From: Pseudomonas sp. 21
Lineage (GTDB): Bacteria > Pseudomonadota > Gammaproteobacteria > Pseudomonadales > Pseudomonadaceae
Reading direction: 5' to 3'
DNA length: 64,000 nt
Assembly: GCF_000955805.1 (NCBI RefSeq)
Contig: NZ_JYOA01000005.1
Coordinates: forward strand, 164,333 to 228,332
Position 1 is the stretch's first letter. Each line of letters begins with the position of its first letter. The position numbers were made by a program, and so were the translations under genes. Positions 8,695 to 16,673 of this stretch are shown in pieces. The notes under the pieces were generated by a model that made no database searches, was not told where the DNA came from, and saw only the letters and a list, made by a program, of their open reading frames with translations.

Positions 8695-10290
8695 TCAGTC
8701 CTGCAGCAGGGTGCCGGGGTTCAGCCGGCCGGACGGATCGAAATGCCCGGCCAGCGCCTTGATCGCCGCCATGCCCAGCAGCCCTTTCTCCACCGGCAGG
8801 TAGGGCGCGTGGTCCTTGCCCACGCCGTGCTGGTGGCTGATGGTGCCGCGGTTGTTGGCGATGGTCTGGCTGGCGGCGTGCTTGAGCTTGCGCCAGCGCT
8901 CGTGGGTTTCCGCGTAGCTGGCCGCCGGGCGGAATACGTAGGTGGTGTAGATGCTCGAGCCTTCGCCATAGACGTGCGACAGGTGGGTGAACACGTGCAC
9001 GCGCTCGCCCTCGGCGGCCAGGCCTTCGCGCAGGCTGGCCTCGATGCGGTTGAGCAGGTTGTCGACGTTGGACCAGTCGGTGGCGGTTTCCAGGGTGTCG
9101 ACCACGTAGCCGTTCTCCCACAGCGCCTCGCGCAGGTAGGGGAAGCGGAAGCGATTCTGTGCCCACTTCTTGCCCAGCAAGGTGCCGGTGAACACGCCAC
9201 CGAAGCCCTTCAGCAGCCGCCGCGCCGCGCGCAGCGACGTCGCGTTCTGCGCGCGGTCGCCGGTGACGCCGAAGGTCAGCATGCACTTGCCCTCGGCCGC
9301 GCCGCGCAGCTTCAGGTAGCGCTCCAGCCAGGCGATCTGCCCCGGATGGCCGGCCAGGGCCAGTTGAGTGGTCGTTTCGATGGCGTTGGACAGGCGCAGC
9401 ATGGACAGCGGCACGCGCGCCTGCACCAGGGTGCGGATGCCTTCCAGCGCCTGCTCCCAGGACGGCAGGAACACCGCGTAGAAGCGTTCGTCCTCGGCGA
9501 TGCGCGTGACCCGCACCTTCACCGACGAGAGAATGCCGAAGCGGCCTTCGGAACCCATCACCACTTCACGCAGGTCCGGGCCGGCGGAGGATGCCGGGAA
9601 GGTCGGGACTTCCAGGCTGCCGGCGAAGGTTTCCAGGGTGCCGCCAGCAAACAGCTGCTCGATGCGCCCGTAGCGCAGCGACTGCTGGCCGCTGGAGCGG
9701 CTGGCAACCCAGCCGCCGAGGGTGGACAGCTCCCAGGACTGCGGGAAGTGGCCGAGGGTATAGCCCCGTGCGCGCAACTGGCTTTCCACCTGCGGGCCGT
9801 TGGCGCCGGGGCCGAAGGTGGCGATCAGGCTCTGCTCGTCCAGCTCCAGCAGGCGGTTCATGTGTTCCAGGGAAACCGTGAGCACCGCCTTGTCCGACGC
9901 CGGCGGGTTGATGTGGCCGGCGACCGAAGTACCGCCGCCATAGGGGATCACCAGGCAGTCCCAGAGCTCGGCGAACTTCAGCAATTCGCGGATCTGCTCG
10001 GCGGTCTGCGGGTAGGCAACGCCATCGGGGAACACGCCGAAGTCGCCTTCGCGCATCGCCAGCCAGTCCGGCAGGCTCTGGCCTCGGGCGTGCAGCAGGC
10101 GGTCGCGGGCTTCGCGCACCACCAGCGGATGCTCGGGCAGGCGCGAGGCCGGCACCTTGGCGAGTACCTGCTCCAGCGTCGCGTCCGGCAGCGTCAGGCC
10201 CGGGCCGACCAGTTCGGCGAGAAAACCGCGTCCGTTGTCGGGCAATTCCACCACCGTCGTTTCTTCACCCCAGCCGTTCCAGCGTCGCAT
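8695..10290 (-). CDS. FAD-binding oxidoreductase resembling alkyl-dihydroxyacetonephosphate synthase
   Basis: A 531-residue flavoprotein of the FAD_binding_4 / FAD-oxidase_C (VAO) family. It carries IPYGGGTSVAGHI, the FAD pyrophosphate loop in the form typical of alkyl-DHAP synthases, and a C-terminal THLSHVYGEGSSIY motif. The late SHQHGVGKDHAPYL motif aligns with the SHHHGVGK active-site histidines of eukaryotic AGPS, with the middle His replaced by Gln. AGPS exchanges the acyl group of acyl-DHAP for a fatty alcohol to make an ether bond. Being co-transcribed with a DHAP-forming GlpD makes an ether-lipid or ether-cleaving role plausible, but a D-lactate/glycolate-type oxidase cannot be excluded. 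Confidence 0.88.
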   Translation of the reverse strand: MRRWNGWGEETTVVELPDNGRGFLAELVGPGLTLPDATLEQVLAKVPASRLPEHPLVVREARDRLLHARGQSLPDWLAMREGDFGVFPDGVAYPQTAEQIRELLKFAELWDCLVIPYGGGTSVAGHINPPASDKAVLTVSLEHMNRLLELDEQSLIATFGPGANGPQVESQLRARGYTLGHFPQSWELSTLGGWVASRSSGQQSLRYGRIEQLFAGGTLETFAGSLEVPTFPASSAGPDLREVVMGSEGRFGILSSVKVRVTRIAEDERFYAVFLPSWEQALEGIRTLVQARVPLSMLRLSNAIETTTQLALAGHPGQIAWLERYLKLRGAAEGKCMLTFGVTGDRAQNATSLRAARRLLKGFGGVFTGTLLGKKWAQNRFRFPYLREALWENGYVVDTLETATDWSNVDNLLNRIEASLREGLAAEGERVHVFTHLSHVYGEGSSIYTTYVFRPAASYAETHERWRKLKHAASQTIANNRGTISHQHGVGKDHAPYLPVEKGLLGMAAIKALAGHFDPSGRLNPGTLLQD

Positions 10291-10438
10291 GCCCGCTCCT
10301 TTCTCTTTATAAGGTCTGAATCTGCTATTTCGATGCCGCTTGATGGCTGCCTATACTAGCCAGCCGCCCTGCCCTGTCACTGTCGGATCAAGACAGGCGC
10401 AGTTGCCGATCGAGACACCCAGAACAAGAACTCACGCC

Positions 10439-11467
10439 ATGCATTCCCTCGGCTATACCTCCGTCCCCGCACTGCTGAAATACCTGCGCCACGCCGAGTC
10501 CCTCGGCATGGACCTGGACGTCGCCCTCCAGGCGGCGGGTCTGGAACGCTCGCAACTGAGCGACAACAGCCAGCGCCTGCCCAGCGAGGCCCACGAGCGC
10601 CTGCTGCAGCACCTGTGTGCGCACTCCGGCGACCCGCTGTTCGGCCTGCATTCCGCACGCTTCGTGCAGCCGGGCTCGTGGAGCGTGCTGGGCTACATCA
10701 CCATGAACTGCGCCAACCTGGGCGAAGCCATGGGCCGCATCATTCCCTACGAAAAGCTGGTCGGCGACATGGGCGTCAGCCGCCTGGAACCAGGCACGGA
10801 TCACATCAAGCTGATCTGGAACTGCCGCCACGAAGCCGCGCAGATCCGCCGGCACATGGTGGAGAACGTGCTGGCGTCCTGGCTGCTCTACGCGCGCTGG
10901 ATCGCCGACACCAATGGTTCGCCGCAGGAAGTCTGGTTCGAACACGCGCAGCCCGAGGGCGCCGACGTCGCCGAATACGAGCAGCTGTTCGGCTGCCCGG
11001 TTCGTTTCGGACAACCCTTCAGCGCCCTGCTGGTGCCCCTGCAGTTGCTCAGCTACCCGCTGCGCCAGGCTGACGCCAACCTGCTGCGCACCCTGGAAGA
11101 ACACGCCCTGGCGCTGATGGCCGAGCTGGACGACGACGAGCCACTGCCGTTACGGGTGAAGAACGCCCTGCGCCTGCTGCTCAAGGACGGCCTGCCGCGC
11201 AAGGAGCGCGTCGCCGAGCGCTTCGAGATGACCGTGCGCACCCTGCAGCGCCACCTGCAGCAGGCGGGCACCAGCTACCAGCAGATCCTTGACGAACTGC
11301 GCCAGGAGCTGGCCGAGCATTACCTGGTGCACAGCGACCTGCCGATCCAGGACATCGCCCAGTACCTGGGCTTCACCGAGTCGCGCTCGTTCCACCGCAG
11401 CTTCAAGGGTTGGACGGACCAGACACCCGGCGAGTATCGCCAGCAGCATAAAAAAACGCCGGTCTGA
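10439..11467 (+). CDS. AraC-family transcriptional regulator
   Basis: The 342-residue protein has an N-terminal Arabinose_bd-like (PF12625-type) domain (residues about 20-205) and a C-terminal double helix-turn-helix (RVAERFEMTVRTLQRHL, then IQDIAQYLGFTESRSFHRSF). This is the OruR/ArgR-like group of pseudomonad AraC proteins. ATG 10439 is chosen over 10340 because MHSLGYTSVPALLKYL matches the family N-terminus. It is divergent from the AGPS-like operon with a 148-nt shared intergenic region containing a TATACT box (10352-10357), so it is the likely local regulator. The inducer is unknown. Confidence 0.9.
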   Translation: MHSLGYTSVPALLKYLRHAESLGMDLDVALQAAGLERSQLSDNSQRLPSEAHERLLQHLCAHSGDPLFGLHSARFVQPGSWSVLGYITMNCANLGEAMGRIIPYEKLVGDMGVSRLEPGTDHIKLIWNCRHEAAQIRRHMVENVLASWLLYARWIADTNGSPQEVWFEHAQPEGADVAEYEQLFGCPVRFGQPFSALLVPLQLLSYPLRQADANLLRTLEEHALALMAELDDDEPLPLRVKNALRLLLKDGLPRKERVAERFEMTVRTLQRHLQQAGTSYQQILDELRQELAEHYLVHSDLPIQDIAQYLGFTESRSFHRSFKGWTDQTPGEYRQQHKKTPV

Positions 11468-11482
11468 GACCGGCGTTTTTTT
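11450..11482 (+). terminator. Bidirectional rho-independent terminator overlapping the araC-type gene stop
   Basis: AAAAAACGCCGGTC and its complement GACCGGCGTTTTTT flank a 3-nt loop made of the TGA stop codon (11465-11467) itself. The terminator stem therefore encodes the last residues of the regulator. Confidence 0.92.
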
Positions 11483-11510
11483 CGGGAGTTGCTGGCCGCC
11501 CGGCACGACC

Positions 11511-11560
11511 TGCAGGAGCGCACCATGCGCGCGATCGCGGGCATGGCCCGCTCCTACAGG
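11511..11560. repeat. REP element, family B
   Basis: The element contains GCGCGATCGCGGGCATGGCC and is bounded by inverted GGAGCG/CGCTCC ends. A near-identical copy sits at 60056-60105 and the first bases of another at the window end (63986-64000). Confidence 0.8.
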
Positions 11561-11582
11561 CAACTGCGAACGTTGGACCAGG

Positions 11583-11678
11583 CGTAGGAGCGGACTCCGT
11601 CCGCGATTGGCTGATCCCCGCGTGGAGCTTGTCCACGGAGCAGCCAGCAGGACATCGCGGACAGAGTCCGCCCCTGCA
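11583..11678. repeat. REP pair, family C (inverted)
   Basis: Two copies of GGAGCGGACTCCGTCCGCGA-type sequence, the second inverted and slightly diverged (CATCGCGGACAGAGTCCGCC), flank about 40 bp. The same family occurs at 58503-58667. Confidence 0.8.
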
Positions 11679-11680
11679 CG

Positions 11681-12895
11681 TCAGTCGAGGAGTTCGCTGA
11701 ACGGAATGAAGGTCAGCCAATCACCCTCTGCCACCGTCGCCCCCTCGCGCACCTCCGCCAACCCTTCCGCCCAGGCCGCACTGCGCAGCACGCCCGAGCT
11801 CTGGTTGGCATAGGGCACTGCCCGGCCGTTCTCCAGGCGCGCGCGCAGGTATTCACGGCGGTTGCCCGGCTTGGTCCAGTTGAAACCGGCGGGCACCTGC
11901 AGGCGCAGCGGCTCGACCTTCTGCATGCCGAGGCGGCGCATCAGGTAGGGCCGCGCCAGCAGCGCAAAGGTCACCAGGGTGGATGCGGGGTTGCCCGGCA
12001 GGCCAATCACTGGCACCTGCTGGTAATGGCCGACGGTCAGCGGTTTGCCCGGCTTGATCGCCAGTTTCCACAGCGCCAGCTCGCCGGCTTCGCGCAGGGC
12101 CGCACCGAGGAAATCCGCCTCGCCAACGGAGACTCCGCCGGTGGAAAGAATCAGGTCCACCTTCGACAAACTGGCCAGCGCCGCGCGGGTGTGCTCCAGG
12201 TCGTCCGGGAGGATGCCGGCGTCCACCACCTCGCAACCGAAGCGTTGCAGCCAGGTGCGCAGCAGATGGCGGTTGCTGTTATAGATCTGCCCCGGCGCCA
12301 GCGGCTCGCCCGGCTCGACCAGCTCATCACCGGTGGACAGCAGCGCCACGCGCGGACGGCGACGCACAATCAGTTCGGCATGGCCAAGGGATGCGGCCAG
12401 CCCGATCTCGATCGGCCCCAGTCGCGTGCCAGCCGGCAGCACACAGTCGCCCTTGCGGGTTTCCTGGCCCTGTGGGCGTACATGCTGGCCCACCTTGAGT
12501 GTTTCGAGGAAACGCACGCGGCCGTCTTCCAGCACCTCGACGTTTTCCTGCATCTCGACGCAATCGGCGCCCTGGGGTACCGGCGCGCCAGTGAAGATCC
12601 GCACGCAGGTGCCCGGCAGCAACGGCTCGCCCGCCTGCCCGGCGAATATCTTCTGACTGACGGGCAGCGGCTCGCCCTGCCAGTCGGCCTGGCGCAGCGC
12701 GTAGCCGTCCATGGCGCTGTTCGGCCACGGCGGCAGGTCCAGGCCGGCGAGCAGCGGCTCGGCGAGCACGCGGCCATCGGCCTCGCTCAACGGCAGGGTT
12801 TGGGTATCGAGGATCGGCGCCTGCTCCGCCAGGCTCAGCAGGCGTGCCAGGGCATCCTCGACCGGCAGCAGTCCCGGCTTGTCGCAGCAGCTCAT
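11681..12895 (-). CDS. moeA: Molybdopterin molybdotransferase MoeA
   Basis: Inserts molybdate into adenylylated molybdopterin in the last common step of Mo cofactor synthesis. The 404-residue protein shows the N-terminal lariat domain (SAMDGYALRQADW), the MPT-binding fold with LLSTGDELVEPGEPL and ILSTGGVSVGEADF, and VIGLPGNPASTLVTF, which are the MoeA motifs. The start overlaps the moaB-type stop as ATGA (12892-12895), so the two genes are translationally coupled. This corresponds to the second moeA (moeA2) locus of P. aeruginosa. Confidence 0.95.
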   Translation of the reverse strand: MSCCDKPGLLPVEDALARLLSLAEQAPILDTQTLPLSEADGRVLAEPLLAGLDLPPWPNSAMDGYALRQADWQGEPLPVSQKIFAGQAGEPLLPGTCVRIFTGAPVPQGADCVEMQENVEVLEDGRVRFLETLKVGQHVRPQGQETRKGDCVLPAGTRLGPIEIGLAASLGHAELIVRRRPRVALLSTGDELVEPGEPLAPGQIYNSNRHLLRTWLQRFGCEVVDAGILPDDLEHTRAALASLSKVDLILSTGGVSVGEADFLGAALREAGELALWKLAIKPGKPLTVGHYQQVPVIGLPGNPASTLVTFALLARPYLMRRLGMQKVEPLRLQVPAGFNWTKPGNRREYLRARLENGRAVPYANQSSGVLRSAAWAEGLAEVREGATVAEGDWLTFIPFSELLD

Positions 12896-13431
12896 CCGCG
12901 GCTCTCGCAGGGCGCCGCCTTCTTCAGGTGCGGCACGAAGTTGCAGGGACGATGACCGGCATCCAGCTGTTCGCCGAGGATGCCGTCCCAGGCAGTGCGG
13001 CAGGCGTTGGTAGAGCCCGGCAGGCAGCAGACCAGGGTGCCGTTGGACAGGCCAGCCAGCGCGCGGGACTGCACGGTGGAGGTGCCGATGTCGGCCACGG
13101 AAATCTGCCGGAACAGCTCGCCGAAACCGTCCACCACCTTGTCCAGCAGGCAGGTCACGGCTTCCGGGGTACTGTCGCGGCCGGTGAAGCCGGTGCCGCC
13201 GGTAACCAGTACGACCTGCACTTCGTCCTCGGCAATCCAGGTCGCAACCTGGGCGCGGATGCGATAGAGGTCGTCCTTGAGCAGGACGCGGGCGGCCAGG
13301 TTGTGGCCGGCGGCCTTGAGGCGGTCGACGAACAGCTGGCCGGAAGTATCGGTTTCCAGGGTGCGGGTGTCGCTGACGGTGAGGACGGCGATGTTCAGCG
13401 GGACGAATGGCTGCTCGGCCTTGTGGCTCAT
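12892..13431 (-). CDS. moaB: Molybdopterin adenylyltransferase-type protein MoaB/MogA
   Basis: Adenylylates molybdopterin to MPT-AMP, the substrate of MoeA. The 179-residue protein has the MoCF_biosynth fold with LTVSDTRTLETDTSG, VVLVTGGTGFTGRDSTPEAV and GLSNGTLVCCLPGSTNACRTA. ATG 13431 (MSHKAEQPFVPLNIAVLTVSD) is the start; the longer frame to 13509 runs into the divergent mobA promoter. First gene of the moaB-moeA unit. Divergent from mobA with only 71 nt between the start codons, so the promoters must overlap. Confidence 0.95.
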   Translation of the reverse strand: MSHKAEQPFVPLNIAVLTVSDTRTLETDTSGQLFVDRLKAAGHNLAARVLLKDDLYRIRAQVATWIAEDEVQVVLVTGGTGFTGRDSTPEAVTCLLDKVVDGFGELFRQISVADIGTSTVQSRALAGLSNGTLVCCLPGSTNACRTAWDGILGEQLDAGHRPCNFVPHLKKAAPCESRG

Positions 13432-13502
13432 GATGAGGGCCCTTGCTTGTGAGGTTGGAATGCGCGGTGTTATATCACAGGCCCGCCCCGGAGACCCCTG
13501 AC

Positions 13503-14090
13503 ATGCCACAAGCCCCGCTGCCCCCCTGTTCCGTCCTGATTCTCGCCGGAGGACGCGGCCAGCGCATGGGCGGCCAGGACAAGGGCCTGCTGGAGTGGCA
13601 GGGCCGCCCGCTGGTGAGCTACGCCGCCGCCCTCGCCCGCCCGTTCAGCGACGACCTGATCATCTCCTGCAACCGCAATGCGGACATCTACGCCGGCTTC
13701 GCCGACCGTCTGGTGCAGGACGACAGTGCGGACTTTCCCGGCCCGCTGGCCGGCATCCGTGCGGGCCTGGCCTGCGCACGCCACACCCACCTGCTGGTAC
13801 TGCCCTGCGACGCGCCACGCCTGGATGCCGACTTGCTCGAGCGCCTGCTGCGCGCATCCGCCGCCGCGCCGGACATCGTGCACATGCTGCGCTGCGGCAC
13901 GCAGTGGGAGCCATTGTTCAGCATCATCCCGGTGGCGCTGCGCGCCCAGATAGAAGAAGCCTGGAACCAGGGCGACCGCAGCCCGCGCCATGTGTTCTCG
14001 AACCTGGGCCTGCAGGCAGTGGATTGCCCGGCCGAGGACCCGCGCCTGGCCAATCTGAATACCCCGGAGCTGCTCTATCACGCCCGATAG
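13503..14090 (+). CDS. mobA: Molybdenum cofactor guanylyltransferase MobA
   Basis: Transfers GMP from GTP to Mo-molybdopterin to form MGD/bis-MGD for enzymes such as nitrate reductase and formate dehydrogenase. The 195-residue protein has the N-terminal nucleotide loop LILAGGRGQRMGGQDKGLL, then LPCDAPRLDADLLERL and a conserved C-terminal end (NLNTPELL). The start is ATG 13503, because residues before it are not family-like. It is divergently transcribed from moaB-moeA. Confidence 0.95.
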   Translation: MPQAPLPPCSVLILAGGRGQRMGGQDKGLLEWQGRPLVSYAAALARPFSDDLIISCNRNADIYAGFADRLVQDDSADFPGPLAGIRAGLACARHTHLLVLPCDAPRLDADLLERLLRASAAAPDIVHMLRCGTQWEPLFSIIPVALRAQIEEAWNQGDRSPRHVFSNLGLQAVDCPAEDPRLANLNTPELLYHAR

Positions 14091-14181
14091 CGACAGAGTC
14101 GAAAATTTTCCGGGAACTATGCTGCAAAGCTCCCGGTCAGACTTTTCGTACTTTTTTGTTCGCCCATCAGGAGATTCACCC

Positions 14182-14403
14182 ATGAACAAACGGATGCTTC
14201 CCGCCTTCCTGCTCGCCCTGGGCTTTGGAGTGCTCGCTGGTTGCTCCACTCCGTCCGTCATCACCCTGAACGATGGTCGCGAGATTCAGTCGGTCGACAA
14301 ACCCAAGTACGACCAGGAATCCGGCTTCTATGAATTCGAACAGCTGGATGGCAAAACCGCCCGTGTGAACAAGGATCAGGTACGGACCGTCAAGGACCTC
14401 TGA
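14182..14403 (+). CDS. YgdI/YgdR-family small lipoprotein
   Basis: The 73-residue protein has a lipoprotein signal peptide with lipobox LAGC (Cys at residue 19), then a small SH3-like beta domain (ITLNDGREIQSVDKPKYDQESGFYEFEQLDGK) typical of YgdI/YgdR. Asp is not at position +2 after Cys, so outer-membrane sorting is expected. AGGAG lies 9 nt before the ATG. Its function is not established for the family. Confidence 0.88.
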   Translation: MNKRMLPAFLLALGFGVLAGCSTPSVITLNDGREIQSVDKPKYDQESGFYEFEQLDGKTARVNKDQVRTVKDL

Positions 14404-14413
14404 TTCTCCCGGT

Positions 14414-14466
14414 GGTGAAAACGCCCCGCAGGCTCTGATCGGTCTGCGGGGCGTTCGCGTTTTCAC
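14414..14466 (+). terminator. Extended hairpin terminator after the YgdR-like gene
   Basis: An inner stem CGCCCCGCA/TGCGGGGCG is stacked on an outer stem GTGAAAACG/CGTTTTCAC. It starts 11 nt after the stop. The outer T-run gives some U-tract character. Confidence 0.7.
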
Positions 14467-14548
14467 GGGGGGGCGAAATCTTTTTTCAAAAATTTTTCGC
14501 TAACCCCTTGTGCATCAAAAGTTTTTCGGTAGAATGCGCGCCATCAAA

Positions 14549-14625
14549 CGGAGCGTAGCGCAGCTTGGTAGCGCGTCTCGTTCGGGACGAGAAGGTCGCT
14601 GGTTCGAATCCAGTCGCTCCGACCA
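14549..14625 (+). tRNA. tRNA-Pro, anticodon CGG
   Basis: A 77-nt cloverleaf: acceptor CGGAGCG pairs with CGCTCCG, the anticodon loop TTCGGGA gives anticodon CGG (reads CCG), the T-arm has GGTTCGAATCC, and CCA is encoded. The mature RNA begins with C, as in E. coli proline tRNAs. A TAGAAT -10-like box lies about 20 nt upstream (14530-14535). Confidence 0.97.
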
Positions 14626-14632
14626 AATCCCG

Positions 14633-14660
14633 AAAAACCCGCCTAACGGCGGGTTTTTTA
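14633..14660 (+). terminator. Terminator of tRNA-Pro
   Basis: AAACCCGCC-taac-GGCGGGTTTTTT starts 8 nt after the CCA end and has a strong T-run. Confidence 0.93.
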
Positions 14661-14700
14661 TTGCCTGCGATTTTTCCTCAGACGAAGAATTCGCGGGCAC

Positions 14701-14731
14701 AAAAAAGCCCGTCCACCAGGACGGGCTTTTT
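14701..14731. terminator. Bidirectional terminator downstream of the HIBADH-type gene
   Basis: AAAAAAGCCCGTCC and its complement GGACGGGCTTTTT flank a short loop. The A-run on the left makes it functional for the minus-strand gene that ends at 14742. Confidence 0.9.
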
Positions 14732-14741
14732 CATGGGCGAA

Positions 14742-15617
14742 TCAGAGCTGCCCGGATTTGCGCAGCGCGACCTGCGACAGGGCGCTCCAGTCCAGCTCGC
14801 CGTCACCGTGAGCGATGGCTTCGAGCAGATTGTCACGCAGGAGGCTGGCGAGCGGCAGCGGCACCCGCTGCTCGTGCCCGGCCGATAGCGCCAGGCCGAC
14901 GTCCTTGAGCCCCAGCACCAGGCGGAAGCCGGCCGGATCGAAGCGCTGCTCGGCGATCTGCGCGCCGTAGTTGCGGTAGACAGGCGCGTTGAACAGGGTG
15001 TTGCCCATGATCTCCATGAACTCGCCCGGTGCCACGCCGTAGGTCTTCACCAGCGCTGCACTTTCCCCCATCGCCTCGATGGCGCTGGCAATCATGAAGT
15101 TGCCGGCGATCTTCACCGCGACAGCGCGCAGCGGGTCGTCGCCCAGCGGCCAGGTCTTCTGCCCCAGCACGTCGAGTACCGGCTGCACCTTGGCAATGGC
15201 TGCTTCGGGGCCGGCCACCAGGATGTTCAGCTTGCCGGCGGCGGCGACGTCGGTGCGACCGAATACCGGCGCGGCGACGAATTCGACGCCCTGCTCGCGG
15301 TGCAGCTCGATCAGCTCACCGACGAAGGCGGTGGACAGCGTAGCCATGCTCAGGTGCACCAGGCCAGCCCTGGCCGAACCCAGGGCGCCGCTGTCGAGCA
15401 GCACGGCGCGGGTGGATGCATCGTCGGCCAGCATGGAGATCACCAGTTCGACATCGAACGCCTGCACGGGTGTAGCGGCAGCGATGGCGCCCAGCGCCAC
15501 CAGCGACTCGGCGGCGCCGGGCGAGCGGTTCCACACGACGACCTGATGGCCGGCCTTGATGAGGTTGGCAGCCATGGCGGTGCCCATGCCGCCCAGCCCG
15601 ATAAATCCGATCTTCAT
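14742..15617 (-). CDS. NAD(P)-dependent beta-hydroxyacid dehydrogenase (HIBADH family)
   Basis: The 291-residue protein has an N-terminal Rossmann domain (GFIGLGGMGTAMAANLIKAG) and a C-terminal all-helical NAD_binding_11 domain. The catalytic Lys region VKIAGNFMIASAIEAMGES is present. Family members oxidise 3-hydroxyisobutyrate, tartronate semialdehyde or similar short hydroxyacids, and the substrate is not readable here. The start at 15617 is chosen because GAGGTG is 7 nt upstream; the GTG at 15632 overlaps that site. It stands upstream of a bidirectional terminator as a single gene or at the end of the 16.5-14.7 kb minus-strand run. Confidence 0.9.
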   Translation of the reverse strand: MKIGFIGLGGMGTAMAANLIKAGHQVVVWNRSPGAAESLVALGAIAAATPVQAFDVELVISMLADDASTRAVLLDSGALGSARAGLVHLSMATLSTAFVGELIELHREQGVEFVAAPVFGRTDVAAAGKLNILVAGPEAAIAKVQPVLDVLGQKTWPLGDDPLRAVAVKIAGNFMIASAIEAMGESAALVKTYGVAPGEFMEIMGNTLFNAPVYRNYGAQIAEQRFDPAGFRLVLGLKDVGLALSAGHEQRVPLPLASLLRDNLLEAIAHGDGELDWSALSQVALRKSGQL

Positions 15618-15669
15618 TGCAATGCACCTCACATCGGTTCACTGAGAAAAGGGAGAGCCGCCGAAAACC

Positions 15670-15933
15670 TCAGCAGCCGAGGAAAGCAGCGACCTGTGCG
15701 GCGTCGAAGGGCCAGTTGAGCTCGGCGCCGGAATCGCAGCGACGCAGCACGGGAATGGTCAGGCCGTACTGCTCGACCCACTCCTCGCGGTCGGCGATGT
15801 CCACCAGTTCGACCAGCAGACCGTGTTCCACGAAGGGCATCAGCACCGCTTCGGCTACTTCGCAGAGGTGGCAGCCAAGGGTGCCGAAGAGTTGGCATTC
15901 CGGGGGCATGGAGGGCTCCAGGGTTGACGACAT
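15670..15933 (-). CDS. Glutaredoxin-like small thiol protein
   Basis: This 87-residue protein has a thioredoxin-fold pattern (CQLFGTLGCHLCEVAEAVL, then a cis-Pro-like TIPVLRRCDSG) as in the DUF836/glutaredoxin-like group. The redox motif is CHLC. The partner is unknown. Four nucleotides separate it from the TetR gene upstream, so both are probably co-transcribed. Confidence 0.82.
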   Translation of the reverse strand: MSSTLEPSMPPECQLFGTLGCHLCEVAEAVLMPFVEHGLLVELVDIADREEWVEQYGLTIPVLRRCDSGAELNWPFDAAQVAAFLGC

Positions 15934-15937
15934 GGAT

Positions 15938-16495
15938 TCAGACTCCGGCGTGCTTGAGCAGCGTATCGGCCACGGCGCGGGCTTCTCGCCCCTGCTGCGC
16001 CGGGCCCTGCATGTGCGCCATCACCAATACGCCTTCGAGCAGGTACTGCAGCTGGCGCGCCAGGGCTTCCGGCTCCGTCGCACCCAATCGCGTCAGCTGG
16101 GCCGCAAAGAAGCGGCCGAGAAACGCCTTGTGCTCGGCGGCCTGCTGGTGGATGGGATGTTCGCGGTCGTGGAACTCGCCGGCGGCGTGGATGAAGGCGC
16201 AACCGCAGAAGTCCGGGCCGTTGAGCACTTCCTGCAGGCCGTCGAAGACCGCCAGGATCGCCTCGCGCGGTGCGAGGACGCGTTCGGCCGCTTCCACGCG
16301 CTCGACCATGCGGGCATGGCGCTCTTCCAGCGCCGCCATGATCAGCTCGTCCTTGGACTTGAAGTGCTTGTACAGCGTCATTTTCGCAACGCCCGACTCG
16401 GCGAGGATGCGGTCGATACCGGTGGCGTGATAGCCCTCGCGGTAGAACAGATCCTGGGCGGTGGTGAGCAGCAGCTCGCGTTTGCTGGATGCCAT
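15938..16495 (-). CDS. TetR-family transcriptional repressor
   Basis: The 185-residue protein has an N-terminal TetR helix-turn-helix (GVAKMTLYKHFKSKDELIMAAL) and a ligand domain with CGCAFIHAAGEF, a Cys-containing segment that could sense electrophiles (inference). It is divergent from a glutathione S-transferase gene, with a 21-nt palindrome in the intervening promoter, so autoregulation and control of the GST are likely. Downstream are the glutaredoxin-like and dehydrogenase genes, consistent with a small electrophile or redox-stress regulon. Confidence 0.9.
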   Translation of the reverse strand: MASSKRELLLTTAQDLFYREGYHATGIDRILAESGVAKMTLYKHFKSKDELIMAALEERHARMVERVEAAERVLAPREAILAVFDGLQEVLNGPDFCGCAFIHAAGEFHDREHPIHQQAAEHKAFLGRFFAAQLTRLGATEPEALARQLQYLLEGVLVMAHMQGPAQQGREARAVADTLLKHAGV

Positions 16496-16603
16496 GGCAT
16501 TACCTCCTGACCGGACATTATGCGCGAGGCTCGGCGCTCATGGGGAGCCGGGCCGCTGTCGAGGGCGACGGCGCGGATGCCGATTGGCGGACGGTCATTT
16601 CGC

Positions 16604-16633
16604 TTGAACTATACAGACCTGTCTGTCTAATAT
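16604..16633 (+). promoter_or_regulatory. Sigma-70 promoter with embedded TetR operator, upstream of the GST gene
   Basis: TTGAAC (-35, 16604-16609) and TAATAT (-10, 16628-16633) are 18 nt apart. The spacer holds the palindrome ACAGAC-CT-GTCTGT (16612-16625), extending to 8 of 9 matching positions per arm. A repressor bound there would block RNA polymerase. Confidence 0.75.
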
Positions 16634-16673
16634 CTATCTCGTCGTCCCCACAACAATGCACAGGGCTCTCGCC

